Positions 1-13,794 of a DNA stretch of 64,000 nt are shown here, one piece after another. Position 1 is the first letter of the stretch. Every line of letters starts with the position of its first letter. Under the pieces are notes generated by a model. That model was not told where the DNA came from. It saw nothing but the letters and a program-made list of their open reading frames with translations, and ran no database searches. Position numbers and translations under genes: made by a program. Origin of the DNA: Gordionus sp. m RMFG-2023 (Eukaryota > Nematomorpha > Gordioida > Chordodea > Parachordodidae). The stretch spans positions 28,134,869 to 28,198,868 of the forward strand of contig NC_088779.1 in assembly GCF_954871325.1 (NCBI RefSeq), written 5' to 3'.

Positions 1-2088
1 ATATTTGTATAATAAAAAAAAATGATATGATTTCAATCATTTTACCGATATTATAACTTAAATTCGCAGCTATTTTGTGATTTTCGTGAAGAAATTATTT
101 CAGTTTTAATTTCTTACAGACCGGGCCAGCAAAGTTTGTCCAAAATTACCACTCCCTCCCAACCCCAATTATAATAAATGTTTAAATGTAGAATGGGCGT
201 GTCTTTTTTGCGATAGTAATTTGATCATCATAGTCCTCTTTTGATATGATTTTGTGTTAAATTAATTAATACTAAAAAAAATATGAACATAAATATCAGA
301 GCTCGCTCTTTCTTAATTGGGTTTCTTCCCAAGAAATAGCTATGAATATGTTTGAAAAGGTTCTATCTGTTTTTCGTTCGAAGCACAGTTTATAAAAGTT
401 GTGCGTTAAAGGGGCAAGAAAATGTTTATTTTATGAATGCTAAACTTAATGGAGTGTATGCCTAAATATGAAGGATAATTAATCACTCTTGATATCTATA
501 TGAGAAAATCGGAGATAAAGTAGGGCGAAGAACCAATATTTTAAACTGTTAATTATTGATGCAATGCATGATGCTAGTTTAGTCATGATCATGGTAAATA
601 TATACCCAGGTAATAGGGCCATGGTTGCCTCTATCTCGTTAGCTGTTCTGTGAAAATAAAAACAACTATATTCATGGAATTAATATGCTTTTGTCTGGTA
701 AATATATTAGTAGTAATTAGGCCGTGTCCTAATTTGACTTATTTCTAAATAGCCGGCTATATGGCAGTCTAAAAGTAAGAGGCGATTTAGTTTTTTTTAA
801 GGTATGGCACCACTTCATTTAATTTTTAAATGAAAATTGTACATATCATATATCAATAATAGCTATTAGTGAATCATAATAATATGTTAAAATTTTATAG
901 CTTTTTTTAAAATAATTATTTTAAACATCTCAGATATTTTACGACTACATTAACATCTCATTATTAACGATTACCATTATTAGCTAGTTAGCAAATGGCA
1001 TAATAATTCTTGTGTGGTTTTACCATTTTTATGATTTTTAGACTATTAAAAAACATATATATTATATGCCACATAAAAGATACATGCTTTTTATTTTTTA
1101 ATCTCCAATTCTTGAAAATATAATGAGAGATATAAACGATACTAAAAGTAATATTACTATATAACACAAGGGAATTTTCCCCCTGTAGTTTTCCTCAATT
1201 TTTATCATGTGTTTCATTGATCAAATAATCACGATTTTTTTTTCCATAATTTTACTATAATTTTTTTTTTCTAGTGGTTCATAAATCATAATTGTATTTT
1301 GTTTTTTTGTATATATAAGTTCATTTCATTCCTAATCATTCTCGATAATATAATGATAGCTTATCTCACGTGATGTTCATCTGAAAAATTTTTTTTTAAT
1401 TATTTAAAGCTAAAACATGTAATAACAAGAGGTAAAGGGGACGTGGAGTAGGAATTAAAGGTTATGGGATAGCTATTTACTCAGTATACATTGGTTAAAT
1501 AGTTAACATGCAGGGATTAAAAATATATATGGTAACTAAGGATTATATCAAAATAAAAATTTGGCCCCTCATTAGTAATAGTTGGTCAAATATAAGAAGG
1601 AGAATGCACTATGAAAATTTTATTATAGCAATCTCAAGCTAAATGTTCTATAACTAAATTGAAACAGGGAACAAATTATGCATACGTGAGGATATATATA
1701 TCTTATTAAATTTTATAAAGCAATTGAAGAAATAGGAAACACAAAAATTGACATTATAATAACTGTGGTGAGAAAATATATATCCAACTATCGAATGCAT
1801 TGGGGTTTGCATCGTGGACTTAATATGGTTTTAAAATATAGGAGAGAAAATATTCCTAATTCAAAATTTAGTAGCAAAGAGCAAAAGTTTTATAAAATAT
1901 GCAAAATCTAACAATATTCATTACCAACATGTAATGGAAAACAGCTACTTAAAGATGAAAAATCTAACCCATCGGCAGTTATAGCTTTGATGATTAATGA
2001 CCCCGTTAAAAGGTATTTTGCAGGAAATGGCAATACTTAATATTTTTACACATAGAGATAAGACATTTACTCTTCTTCATAATGAAAA
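1..2088. other. gene-free AT-rich stretch
   Basis: Very AT-rich sequence with homopolymer runs. No exon, RNA gene or terminal-repeat pair could be recognised on either strand. It lies downstream of the last visible exon of the minus-strand receptor gene (3773-9113), so it is probably intron of that gene. I looked for the next receptor exon here (a short exon beginning with one base completing an Arg codon, then the fourth membrane segment) and found no convincing one. Confidence 0.6.
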
Positions 2089-2089
2089 T

Positions 2090-2243
<154 letters not shown>

Positions 2244-3772
2244 TATAAAACTATTTCTATACAAACAGATAATGTAAGCGGATAAACCCAATTTATCTTA
2301 CCTTCAATCATTTAATTATATCGGGAAACAATATCAAATCTCTTATGGGGAAGAATTAATGTTGACTGATAAAATAAATATTAAAATGAAATTTCCCTAT
2401 TTCCGGTTTTCTCTCCAAATTTCCAGGGTAAATTCCCCTAATGATAGTTTCCCGGGAAATTTACATCCTCAAATATTACACCTACAATCCCCATAGGGCA
2501 TTATTAAACTTTTCTAACTTTGATTGGTTGGTGTCTGACTACGCATTCTTATACTATTCTGAGGGGTATTTTTATGATTCGTTCCATTGTTGGGAATTAA
2601 GGGGAATGATAAACCGCATAATTAATTAAATGTAAAATATACAACAGGAATATAAAACGCTTTTATACATTATTTAAAATAAAAGTATATACAATAAATT
2701 ATTTTTATTTAAAACGTAAATAAGATAGAATAGAAAATTATTACAATTTTGGTTTAAAAAAAAACGTGGCTAATAATTTATTTTCTTCCAATGATGCTCT
2801 CCTAATGATAAATGCGAAATTTTAGTAAGGGCCAAAAATGGATTCAATTATAATACTCCCTGGACAAATACTGCAGATCCTGAAATTCTTGTTTCCAAAC
2901 CTCGTAGGATTTTCCATCCTAAGTTTATCAGTTTTTCCATGCATCAAAAATATTTCATAGTTCGATTAAGTTTTATTCAAAAGTTAAAATAGTTTGATAC
3001 CCCTCACCCTAATCCTCCATTTCTAATTTAAGTAGACTTTAACATCCCTTAGCCCTACCATACGTTATATAAGTTAACTTTACTTGGATTCCTATTTTTT
3101 GAATATAATTAGATTTTAAAAAAATAATGATTAATGCTATCCACCATATTTTAAAATATATTTTTCCTTTTGCCGGAATTTAAGAAGAAAATAGCTATTT
3201 TTTTTACTATATATATATATAGGAGAAAAATAAATCAATAGTTAGGCTATTTCCTTGTTCGACTTATTTTTGATACTTATTGCTATTTAGTCTTGGCTAA
3301 ACAAAATTTGCTTTTAAACAGGGCACCCTATTTTTGGTTTATTTTAAGTGTTTGGTGGTTGTTTTTTTTGTTGTTTTGTTTTCTTGTTTTCTTATTTTGT
3401 TTTTTATAATTGCGTTTTTTAAAAAAAAAATACTTTTAGACTGTTTAATCGAAGTAAATAACGTGCTAAACAGCGGCTGTTTGGAAATAAGCCGAACCAG
3501 AATACAGCCTTCTATGAGCTACGAATTAATTTCCATTTTATCTCGGGGACCCACCCGCGCACAACACGTGATTATAAAATATTAAAATATGATGGTCAGC
3601 GCATAATGTATAAAAAATTATGAAAATAAGGTGTAATGGCAGTGTTCTAACATGATCAAAAATTAATATATCTAAATCTAGTCTCTATTTAGAACTCGAA
3701 CTCTGGTCCATGACATCGATACTATAATATTATAGTTAATTTTAAATTTAAGGGTTATATTTATAAATATAC

Positions 3773-6303
3773 CTGGTAATTGCAATGGTTGTGTGGGTTA
3801 GGATGGATGCGAGACACGATGTAACGCATACATTGGCAATTACGCTGCATAATACATGATTTTGGAGAAAGACTTGGTGGCCAATTGTTAGACCTTTTTT
3901 TAAAATATGTAAATATTTTAAATTACATTAACTTTTTTTAAGATTTGGATAATGTACACTTTCGTTAGTTTTGCTGTTTATCGTGGAAGATTCAGAAAAT
4001 TAGTTATATTTTTAATTCAAAAATTCACGATTTTATGGATGATTAAAAGATTTAAATAAATATTTTTAAGATTTTTTTTAATTTGCTGCATGCAGTGGCG
4101 TAGCTAGGAATTTTCCTTAGAGGGGGTCCATACATATAAAAGCCTGGGGGGGGGGGGGGGTGTTTAAAGGGTCTTCGGCCCTTTTGCCAGGCCTTTGGCA
4201 GGGTTTATCTTACAAATCATAACCATATCTTCGATAATATATAATAAAATAAATTTTTATGCATCAATAATTTGTTTTATAATTTAGTAGATAATTCTCA
4301 ATGACTTTATAATAATAGTATCCTGATTAATTTCAATAGTAATATAATATCCTTCCACAAACATCAAAACCCGTATAAATATTAATGTTATTTATTTGAT
4401 ATAAAGTCACCACTTTTAAGTCTTTTAAACGAAATCTAAAAATAAATTTTTGCTCTGGGAGGGGTCCAAACCCGAAAACCACCCCCGTAGCTACGCCACT
4501 GGCTGCATGTAAGTAAAAAAAAAATCATTTTTTTTTGTCATCTTTACAAAAATCAATTTCTCATTTAAATATTAAAAGTTTTTTAAATTGTAAAAAAAAA
4601 AGTGTTTAAAATATCAAAGGTTTTTTAGAGTGTGGGAAAACGATACCCCGCCCAACCAAGCGCTTAATTTATTGTGCTACGTATAAATCAGTATCGAGGA
4701 TATACCTCATATTGAAAGTATATTTGTTTTTGGTTTAAATAAAAGCATTATACACATGGGCCAAGGGCCTGATTAGGCTAGTGTATATTTGACATAGATG
4801 CTTGATATTGGCTAAGAACTTTTTCCAAAAGTTTAGTACCAAAATTTACTATTTTTATAATTCTTTTAAAGAAAATATTCTTGATCTCTTTATCTTGATT
4901 TAACCAAAAACACACACACACATATAATATATATATATATGATTAGGGCAGGAATTATATTTTAAAATGAGAGAAGAGAAGAGAAGAGAAGAGAAGAGAA
5001 GAGAAGAGAAGAGAAGAGAAGAGAAGAGAAGAGAAGTTGAAAAGTTCGTGGCAAAAAATTATTCGAAAATCACGGTATGGGTGATTCCATTTACAAAGAT
5101 GACGAAATACTGGATGATGGTAAATCTTGAAGATTCGCTAAAATCCCAGATTTATTCATCCTCTACAACATATGTTAATAAAACAGATGATTTATACATA
5201 TTAAAAGAAAACGAAAATATATACCGTTTTTGCGATAAATTATTTTCGAACGACCGACCTTGTTCTTTTCTAATTAATCTATTACACTTAAAAATTTCAA
5301 AACATAAGAAATGGATTTTTTATTATCCAATTTTTAGATGTGGTGTGGTTGGTGTCATAAGTTAATCAATAAAAGATATTTTATTTTGACGAAAATGTAA
5401 GATATAATCAAATGTAATTAAAAAAAAATGGCGTTGCGCATTCCCGTCCTCCATTTTATAAATTAAAATCCTCATTTAATAAATTTAGACTTATAAAAAT
5501 AAAGTTAAATTCAATTAATAGTTGAATACTGAATTCGATTCAATTTGAAATCATTCGAAAAAAATTTAAGTTATCTAAACCCGACCCAAAAAAAGTAATT
5601 TTGATATGGGTAAAATGGCATTCCTTTAAAAATTCCGGCCCTACCCGGCCCTTAAAAGTATTTGTTTTAACAAAACCCGAACCGCAATCAGTTTAAACGG
5701 ATCAAAATTTAAAATGTGCTTAAAAAAATATATAACTCGGGCAGGGACTAAAATTAAATCCAATCGGGTTCTTAACATGGATTTTTTTTATAAATTTAGT
5801 CCTAAGAATTTGATATTTGCGGGTAGCGGAAAGTTAATAATTATTTTGATCACGGTATTTACATTTATTATAAGAATATTTCACGAACCGCGACACCGCT
5901 TCATCCATCTAAAAGCGTGTGAGTGCGATAGGGATAAGGGGGGGGGGGTCAACTAATGCCTTTTTTAAAAAACCGGTTATATGGCCAACTGAATTTATTC
6001 CACGGAATATAATTTATATTTTATATTTTATATTTAAAAACGTAACTCTCATTTTTCCTATGCCGATTTTTTGCTGAATTTTTTTTTGTTAGTTTGTAGT
6101 TGGTTAATTTGTCGCATAAATATTATATTTTTTTTTACAAAAAACAATTAATTATTTATTAAAAAATTATCTATTAAAATGACTAAAAATTTAAAAATAT
6201 TTATATTGACTCATTTTTAATCGTTTTAATAATAAATAATCAATTTGACGAATTTAAATTTTATTTAAAAAAAAAGATATACTATGTCTGGTTGGGGTGA
6301 GGT

Positions 6304-6402
<99 letters not shown>

Positions 6403-9113
6403 TTTAGTAATCACTATAATTTTATTATGGATAAGTGCCGGTTAATTCTGCTAAATCTTCAAGCCGGTGCCGAAGAAAATCCGTTAACTTTAAGACATTT
6501 TAATTTCTATTCCTTTCTTTCAAATTAGAGCTGCTATGACCCAGAGGCCAAAGTGATATTTTTCGGCAAAAAATTTTGTATAACCAATTTATAAGTCAGC
6601 TAAAAGTTGAATAGTAATCGTTAAAACTAATAGTGATGGCTAAAATTGGGATATTAAAATTTTAATTTAGAGGGTCGTGAAGAAGTAAAATTTTCCAAGC
6701 ATCGCGAGACGCAATGATGAACCTTATATATTTCTCAAGCCTTCTCATTTAGATGGAGCAAAGGTTTTGAACATCTATTAGAATCTCGAAGTTTAGGAAA
6801 AAAATATTTTTAAGCTAAAATTATCGAGTTCGCCGTTTTTAAAATTGGGCTTTAAAGTCGAGCTGTTTAAGAACAGTTAAAATTTAGCTGCTTTTTTGTA
6901 ACTAAAAAAAACTCTGAAAACGGTTTAAAATCTAGCAATTTACATAACTTATACTCGTTGGTTAAGGCTTCTGCCAAAGTAAATTTTCTTAATAAATTAG
7001 TATAATTCCCCCTTAAAAAAATTAACTAAATTTCATAATAACCCTTAAAAAGTAAATGCAATTAAATTCTTAAAATTGTCATGGGAACAACCCCGACAAA
7101 ATAATTATTATTATTTAATATAAACTTTGATATAATTAAATTTCAATGGCTTTTTTTTAAACCTGTAATCGACGTTGCGCTGATCAAGGTAACCTCTATC
7201 AGATCTGCCAGCGACAAATTTATTATGAAAATATTCAGGGGCTTCCATAACATTTTTTTCGAGTATATGGCACCTATGATCTAAAAAATATAAAATTAAA
7301 TTTTACATATGCCAGATGAAAAGAAGAAGAAGCCTAACCAAGGAATTTTTTTTAGTGTATTATGTCAGAGCTTAGAACCGAAACCAAGGCCAAAATATCG
7401 ACATCCATCTTTAGAAAATTTGCAGTTACTCGAATGGGGATGGGTATAACAAAAGTTAAAACTAATGTTTATTCAACTTGTTGTTAACAAGAGGAATAAG
7501 TATTTTAACCGGTCTAGTGAAGGTATCAACGTTCGTGGTACCGACCGCTTTAGGCGTAATTAATTTTGAAAGTCGGTTGGGTTGTTGGATTTGGATCATC
7601 CTTAGAAACCATATAGAACTTAGTAAAATTTTGAATGATTAATGAGAATATACGGGTCAAAACTTAAGCCTCTTTTAAATTCTTCTATCTAGCTATCCGA
7701 ATGGAATGAAAATCACCTCTGTAAAGAAATTCAGGGATCTGAATATTTTTGTCTGGGTAACCTTAATTTTCTTCTAGCGCGAATTCGCGCCAGATGTAAA
7801 TTCGGAGTTAGCCTCTAAACTCTCATACAAATTCCTGTTCGCCAAAAAAAAATACAAAATGTTTGTAATTCATTTTATTTTTTTGGGAGGAGAAGGGAAG
7901 GAAGATATTTTTTTTATTATTATTAGTTATTGTATTTATAAAAACTTTCAAGTTTGCCAATAGTAGGAAATATTTCCAAGCAACCCCTCCCTTCCCTACC
8001 TCCTAATTAATGACAATAAACTATTTTAAGAAAATTATGAATTCAAACTCATACTACTACTACCTTTAAGCAAAGGCGAGGTGTGTTATCTTATCAACAG
8101 GGATGAGAACCCTCACTCTAAATGTTTCGGTCCGGTTTATGAAGCAGTTTGTGTTAAGGAATTCGGAGTACAATCTTAGATACATCAGCCACACATTATT
8201 TTTTAAAGAAAACATCATTTTGATGCTAAAAAAAAGGATAACTTAAACCAAATGTTAAAATTAAAATGTTCAATTTAGATGCCCATGCCCTAAATAGCTG
8301 GGATTGTAACTTGAATTCGATAGTTTTTGACTTCTTCTTTTTTTGGGGATTTTGCACTTCTTATCTTATCTTTTGTCTTACCTTTTAAGATAATCATCTA
8401 ACCCAATAATCAAATATATACACCCATACGTATAATTACAAACTATATAATAGTTCAATTTGAAGATATCTTTTATACGAGGCAATCAATAAAACAATTA
8501 TTATAATAAAATTGTGCCAATTTATGATTTCGAATAATATATACAAATTTTACAAAATGATGGGTAAGGGGGGGGGGGGGGTGGTAAATAAAAATTAAAT
8601 TTTTATATTATAATTTTTAAAAAAAAAAGATTCCACGAAAAAAAAATATGTCTTTATTTAATGAAAAACAATTCTTGATTCCTATATTTAAAAAAAAAAT
8701 GGATCTATTATTTAGCGAAGAGGCATAAGCAATATATTTTTCTGGCTAAAATATTGAGTTAGTCGTTTTTAAAAATCGGCTTAAATCTTTAACAACACTA
8801 TATTGGACGAGGCTAAGGCTAAGATTAAAAAGGTGATAGAGATAAGGGTTAGAGTTAATATAATACTATAAAATAAATATTGATTCAATAAGGCTATCTA
8901 GTCTCCAAAAATTATCCAATTCATATAAATATTCTTCTATTTTTTTTTTACCGCGATATTTCCTACAAGTCCTATCATAATGTATATCGATAGCAGGGTT
9001 ACGAGCCCAATAATCAAGCCTCTTCTCTCAACGAGTGAATTGTAATCCTTGTGATATTCAGCCAGAAATGTGTAGTTGTACATAAAATTTTTACTGAATT
9101 CGAGGTAATGCAT
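3773..9113 (-). CDS. class A (rhodopsin-like) G-protein-coupled receptor, 5' part of gene
   Basis: Three coding exons join in phase: 8952-9113 (54 codons, ATG at 9113-9111), 7163-7280 and 3773-3893. Together they encode about 134 residues. The protein has a short extracellular N-terminus with an NYT glycosylation sequon (residues 13-15). Helix 1 ends in LVGN (Asn52, position 1.50). Helix 2 carries NLSLADL (Asp80, position 2.50, exactly 28 residues after Asn52 as in rhodopsin). Helix 3 has Cys109 (3.25) and ends in IAITR with Arg134 exactly 25 residues on (3.50). All junctions have AG/GT borders, and phases 0 and 1 match. The residue before Arg134 is Thr, where Asp, Glu or Asn is usual. The remaining helices lie beyond the left edge. 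Introns are 1671 and 3269 bp. The ligand is unknown; the helix 1-3 pattern does not settle a subfamily. Membrane location and G-protein signalling follow from the family. Confidence 0.85.
4093..4501. mobile_element. hAT-type MITE (CAGTGGCGTAGC ends)
   Basis: A 409-bp non-autonomous element inside the receptor intron. It starts CAGTGGCGTAGC and ends with the inverted form CTACGCCACTG. It is flanked by a perfect 8-bp target duplication GCTGCATG (4085-4092 and 4502-4509), the size made by hAT transposases. The interior has a run of about 14 G and GC-rich hairpins. A decayed relative in the opposite orientation lies at 28934-29385, and the larger hAT at 50330-52366 has similar ends. Confidence 0.93.
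4968..5036. repeat. (GAGAA)n microsatellite
   Basis: About 13 copies of a five-base GAGAA unit. It gives the Arg/Glu/Lys-repeat start of an open frame at 4967-5365 that has no other sign of being a gene and lies in the receptor intron. Confidence 0.95.
6305..6402. repeat. (AAAG)n microsatellite
   Basis: About 24 uninterrupted copies of AAAG within the 3269-bp intron between receptor exons 2 and 3. Confidence 0.96.
6735..6870. mobile_element. old copy of the GTTGTTAAA hAT MITE family
   Basis: Degenerate match to the unit seen at 60062-60740: a segment about a following 'account' of AACATCTATTAGAAT, then ATCGAGTTCGCC and GTTTTTAAAATTGGGC. A shorter right-end piece of the same family, with GAGTTAGTCGTTTTTAAAAA and TTTAACAACACTA, lies at 8739-8804. 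Both are in introns of the receptor gene. Ends and target duplications are eroded. Confidence 0.45.
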
Positions 9114-10789
9114 TCTGATTAGAATCTTTTTTAAAATCAAATAATGGGAGGGGACTTCAAAATGACCTTTTTTGCTAATTTTCTATGCTGTTTTGAAGGA
9201 AATCAAATTGACTATTTATAAAAAAGGAAGAAAAAAAAATATAATATTACTATTTTAAATTATTCTTTTTTTTAAAAAAAAATATTTAATATATTTTCTA
9301 AAATTATTTTAAATATAATTATATGTCATTTTAAAAATATGTAAATTAAAAATAAAAATATTATCCAATTTTTATAAATAAATTATTGCGGTGGAAGAAC
9401 ATAATAAAATAATAAATAAAATAACTGGAAGATTGATAAATTACGACATGTTACTTGGTAAAATAAAATCATGGTTTTATAGCCAAGGTATTTATTTTTC
9501 TCTAGGAAGTTATGACTTTTTTGCAGGGCTTTTATCACCAAGGCCTTCTCTCGGATCCTTAAACTTGGCGGAACGCAAGCGGTAGTTTTATCATATCTTG
9601 TAACATTATATTTACTTTATTATTAGTTTTCCCTAGACTGCTTTAATATAAGTTTAGTGTGGCTTGGCTAGTATAAAAAAATATAAAGAAAAACATAAAT
9701 AAAAATCTTTGCCCAACGTTTACAATTAATAAGAATCTTAGTAAGTACTAATAATTCTGAAAAATTTTATTAACGTTTCATAAGTATTTATTTCAAAGTA
9801 ATGATGGGAAGAAGGAGAAAATTATCAGGGGAAATAAGAAAAAAAAATTCTGGATTAACTTCTTATAAATTTCTACAGGTTATAAACTAAATTTACGGTA
9901 TGGTATCACGTCTTTCACACCAAGTTGAAAATTTTGGAAACTATGATTTCTATTACTCAAAGCCAATAATGTAGTAAATGCCAATTAGTAAATTAAGTTT
10001 AGGAAGGCTTCAATCCTTTTAGAAAAATAAGAAAATTGACAACATGTCAGGGATAACGAAATAGATGGATATATAAAACGGTCTTTAATTAAAATTTTTT
10101 TTTTTTTACTATTATCAATTAAAAACAAACCATATTTTATGTGACTGGGGTTAAACGATACGCATATATATATGCATTTGCAAGTGATTTCTTTTATTGT
10201 TAATTTTCATTTTCAAATTTCTTTAAACTAAATCAAAACAAATATGATGAGATTGATTATGCAATCTTGAAGAAATAAAATGATAAGGATTTTCTACATC
10301 TTGTGAGTGTCTACTATATACATGATTAGCAAAAAATCGCGCGTTTCTAAAAGAAGACTATTAGGGAAATTGTATTCCATTTAATTTTTTTTTTTGAATT
10401 ATAAATGCATCTTACCTAATCAATTAGATTTATGCATCGGAATGTTTAAATTTCTTATTAGTTCAAACATTCGAATGTCTTAATTAATATTGAATTATTT
10501 AATTCGAAAGTTTACGGTCGAATGCAAATTTTTCATTATTCACATCAATTTCCTCGTTACAGGAAATTCGGAGATCCAAGTAGTTCGTTTTTTTTGAATC
10601 TCTGCCTGTATTGCAGCGATAGCAGAAAGAGGTAGATAAATACTATAATTAGACTTTTCAGTAAAGAAAATGTGAATGCGATACCCCCAAATAAGATAGA
10701 AATGATTCGATGATAAATAGAATATTTATATAAAAATTGAAACCTTTTGATATCCTAACTATTTTAAAGATTATATTATAAATCAATAT
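9114..10789. other. gene-free AT-rich stretch upstream of the receptor
   Basis: 5' side of the receptor gene. A possible 3' splice site (TCTAATCAG) lies directly before the receptor ATG, so an upstream untranslated exon may exist here. An open frame at 9391-9585 and a 37-codon frame at 10529-10642 show no family features and are not called as genes. Confidence 0.5.
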
Positions 10790-12070
10790 TTTATTGAGCA
10801 ATAAAATGGCTTGGCTTCTAATTTAAATGAAACACTTTAATATTTAAAGCTCCTGGAGAGTATCAGGGTACAGAATTCTCTGCCAAAAAATTGAATAGGA
10901 CGAGCGAAGAGAATATATAAGGACTAATGCCAAAATAAACTATATCAAGAATCTTGATCTATAGATTCGGAGTATTTCGTCCTATAATTGATCAAATTAT
11001 GAACAGCTTATCGGAAAGGCTCTCTGCGAATTGAGAACTTATTTTGAATGTGCAATATTTGCATTCTAGACATTTTGATGATATAAATAGTAAAGATATA
11101 TATATTGAGTGTTAAATTACGTAACGAATAATGTTCATTTGTCAGGGTATTCAAAGATTTGGTAGCAGAATTAAATGAATCGGACGATATCATCGTATGT
11201 ACAAGTGAGGAGTCAAATGAAAAAGATGGAATATTACAATATGATAATAACTCAGAGTGTGATAATAAATGTAACAAGTGTTTAATATGCGTGTATGAAA
11301 TTTTTAAAAGACGCAATATGCATACAAGTGACACTAATTATTTTTGGTATATGAATACATTTTAACTTTGTCATTTACGCAGGTTAATTGCGAGAGAACA
11401 TTTAGTAAATTAAAAATTAAAAAAAATAGATTGAGAGCTTATATAGGCTAAGATAAATTAAAAGCGTTTTTAATTATGTCAGTTGAGAACCATTAGCGCA
11501 GATTGAACTAGAAGATATTCCTGTATATTTGCGCAAAGGTTCAAAGTTAATGAGAGATTTATTAACGTAAAAATTATATATTTCCTTAATTGTTTTATAT
11601 GAATTTTATTAATAACTATTGCAATATGATCGGTGCCTGATTTTATAAGTGCAGCAATTTTATACTCTGTAATATTGTATAACTGCAATAATTTTATATG
11701 TGTAATTAATTTATTTGATATAATGAGTATGTATTTTTTTATATTTAACATGTGATGTATGATTTGATTTTATAGAGCAATATCGTTATAAATCTAATAT
11801 AAAATATTGAATATTATTTTATATTAGATGCATTTTTTTAAACTAAAATATATGATTATCCTATATTACTATTCTTTTTTTTAATAAAAATGTAAATCTT
11901 TTTAACTTATTTTTAAAAATAATAAGTAATAAAAATCATTGAAGAAGCCATATAAAGGAACCCGATCGGAGACCGGGCAAAAGCGGGCCAAAGGCCCGCA
12001 AAATAAGGGTATGGGGGCTTCGCCCTTATATAAATGCCCACAAGGCCGTAGCCTCGCCAGTCCGCCCCTG
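10790..12070 (+). mobile_element. hAT element, decayed 3' part
   Basis: The right end is the GC-rich hAT terminus AGTCCGCCCCTG at 12070 (inverse CAGGGGCGGACT), preceded by GC-rich stem-loops. A frame near 11375-11500 holds the hAT C-terminal dimerisation motif (NCERTFSKLK, then KNRLRAYIG and DKLKAFLIMS), broken by stops. The left part, from about 10790, matches the interior of the copy at 25255-27096. No left terminal repeat was found, so this copy is truncated or its left end is eroded. The open frame at 11939-12121 is only a translation of the GC-rich end. Confidence 0.8.
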
Positions 12071-12397
12071 GTCAATATCAGTAGCCATTTTTATAATGAT
12101 TGTTATTTATATTATAGTTAATTGATTACTATTTATTTGTTTATAAATTTGTTAAATTATAATTTAATAGAAAAAAAATATCGAAATGTATCGATCTATA
12201 AAGCGATAAGGCTACGATACATTAAAATTTTGAAAGCGGCGGATAACATTTTATACAAATAAAAGTAACGGATTTACTTTCTTCGTTACAACATAACGAT
12301 TCATTAAACAAAAACAAAAAAAATATTTTATTAAATTATATCGAATAAACAGGAAATGAGCGTTGTTAAATAGAGGAAAATAAAAATATGGCATATT

Positions 12398-12716
12398 CAA
12401 TGACATATAATAATACCTAGACTGACGATTCATTCATAAGTGTATACATCATGAAAAACAGCTGGGGACGCCATTTTGGTTACCCCTAGCATTATTAAAA
12501 ATTTTAAACGAGGTCTGACGCAAACTTTATTATAGAATAGCCTGAACTTCGAGATAATAAGGAAGCAAGTTAACAATTTAATAGTAGTTTTTAACATGAG
12601 AATAATTAATATATGGGTTTACCAAAATGGCGGGTTCAGCTGATTTGCCTTCAACGACCTTTTCAAATGCATTATTATGAATGCATCGTCAGTCTAGGTA
12701 CTATTATATGTCATTA
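12398..12716. mobile_element. hAT MITE, CAATGACATAT family, copy 1
   Basis: 319 bp with inverted ends (CAATGACATATAATAATACC against the inverse TAATGACATATAATAGTACC) continuing into TAGACTGACGATKCATTCAT. It is flanked by a perfect 8-bp target duplication GGCATATT (12390-12397 and 12717-12724). Sister copies are at 13795-14079 and 37977-38316. It carries no open frame for a transposase. Confidence 0.94.
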
Positions 12717-13794
12717 GGCATATTTGAGAAATCTTCAAATATATTATTAGGTTCCCTTGAAACAGGTTTTGGAACGCAACCTAACAGAGTTTGAAAAGAA
12801 TTAATCCTCAAAGATTTGTTGATAATTTTTTTCAAAACAAATAATTTTAAAAATATGATAGGTGAGCCATACGTTAAATAAAAATTAGGAAGATATGACA
12901 ACATTGACTATGCTCTAATATCACCAAATTCGGTAATTTAATAACTTCAAATTCACTCCTAACTATCAAAAATCTTATAAGTCTCCAGTGGAATTATACT
13001 CCAATTCTAGACAAAACGAATGTATTATAATATGATAGGAAATTTAGATAAATAAACTTTTGTGAAAGCAATAAAGATGGCTTAAATTTTTTTCTATAAA
13101 AGAATGCAAATATTCCTTTTTTGGGGGGGGGGAGGGAAGAATTATTTGTTTGCCATGTGTTGGTTCCAATTTTTCTCTCCCCTAGAGTAGCATCCTTATA
13201 ATATAAAACTTTTAGAAACTTCTAGGACCAGTATTTATTTTACTATTAAACAGGATATAATATTAAAAATAGGATTTTCCTTATAAATTTTTTTTTTTAT
13301 TAAAATGATTTTAAAAATATACCGTACAAATAAATAAAAAATGAGCTAATTATGGTCTATAATTATAATCACATATTGTTTTCGTTTTTTTTTAGGGAAA
13401 GGGAGTCAGGGAGAAATTGGAATGATCTCATTTTTAATCATATTTTGGTTTCTATTTTCTTAGTTATAAAATGATAAGTTTTTTTTTTCTACAAATATAT
13501 GTAAAAATATATTTGAAAATTTTAGATAAATAAAATCTTTTACGTATAAATATTATAGATTTCGTCGATATTTGTATTTTGTAAATATTTATTTTTTCAA
13601 TTTATAATTATTAATTTTCTTTACATCACATATATAATATATTAGATAAATATTTATATAATAAATTATTTATCATTTTCAATCATAAATTTTAATATAT
13701 TTTAATTAATATATATATCTTAAAAAATAATTCTATTTTGAATTTTGTTAACCTTAACATTTTATACGACAAATTTTGGCTATCTATCTAGATT

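Noticed and set aside
1620-1705. Possible next receptor exon (YIYPHVCII on the minus strand)
   Set aside because: Weak 3' splice site, no Trp4.50 and no donor that keeps frame. It is more likely chance, and the next exon is probably outside the window.
4967-5365. 132-codon frame starting with Arg/Glu repeats
   Set aside because: The start is the GAGAA microsatellite, and the rest has no motif and lies in the receptor intron on the opposite strand.
10529-10705. Two adjacent short plus-strand frames with phase-compatible AG/GT borders (KFGDPSSSFFLNLCLYC; KENVNAIPPNKIEMIR)
   Set aside because: The implied intron would be only 30 bp, shorter than any supported intron here, and no family is recognised.
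11939-12121. 60-codon frame with Gly/Pro/Lys
   Set aside because: It reads through the GC-rich right end of a hAT element. Equivalent frames appear at every copy (for example 24981-25178, 26867-27067, 29180-29374).
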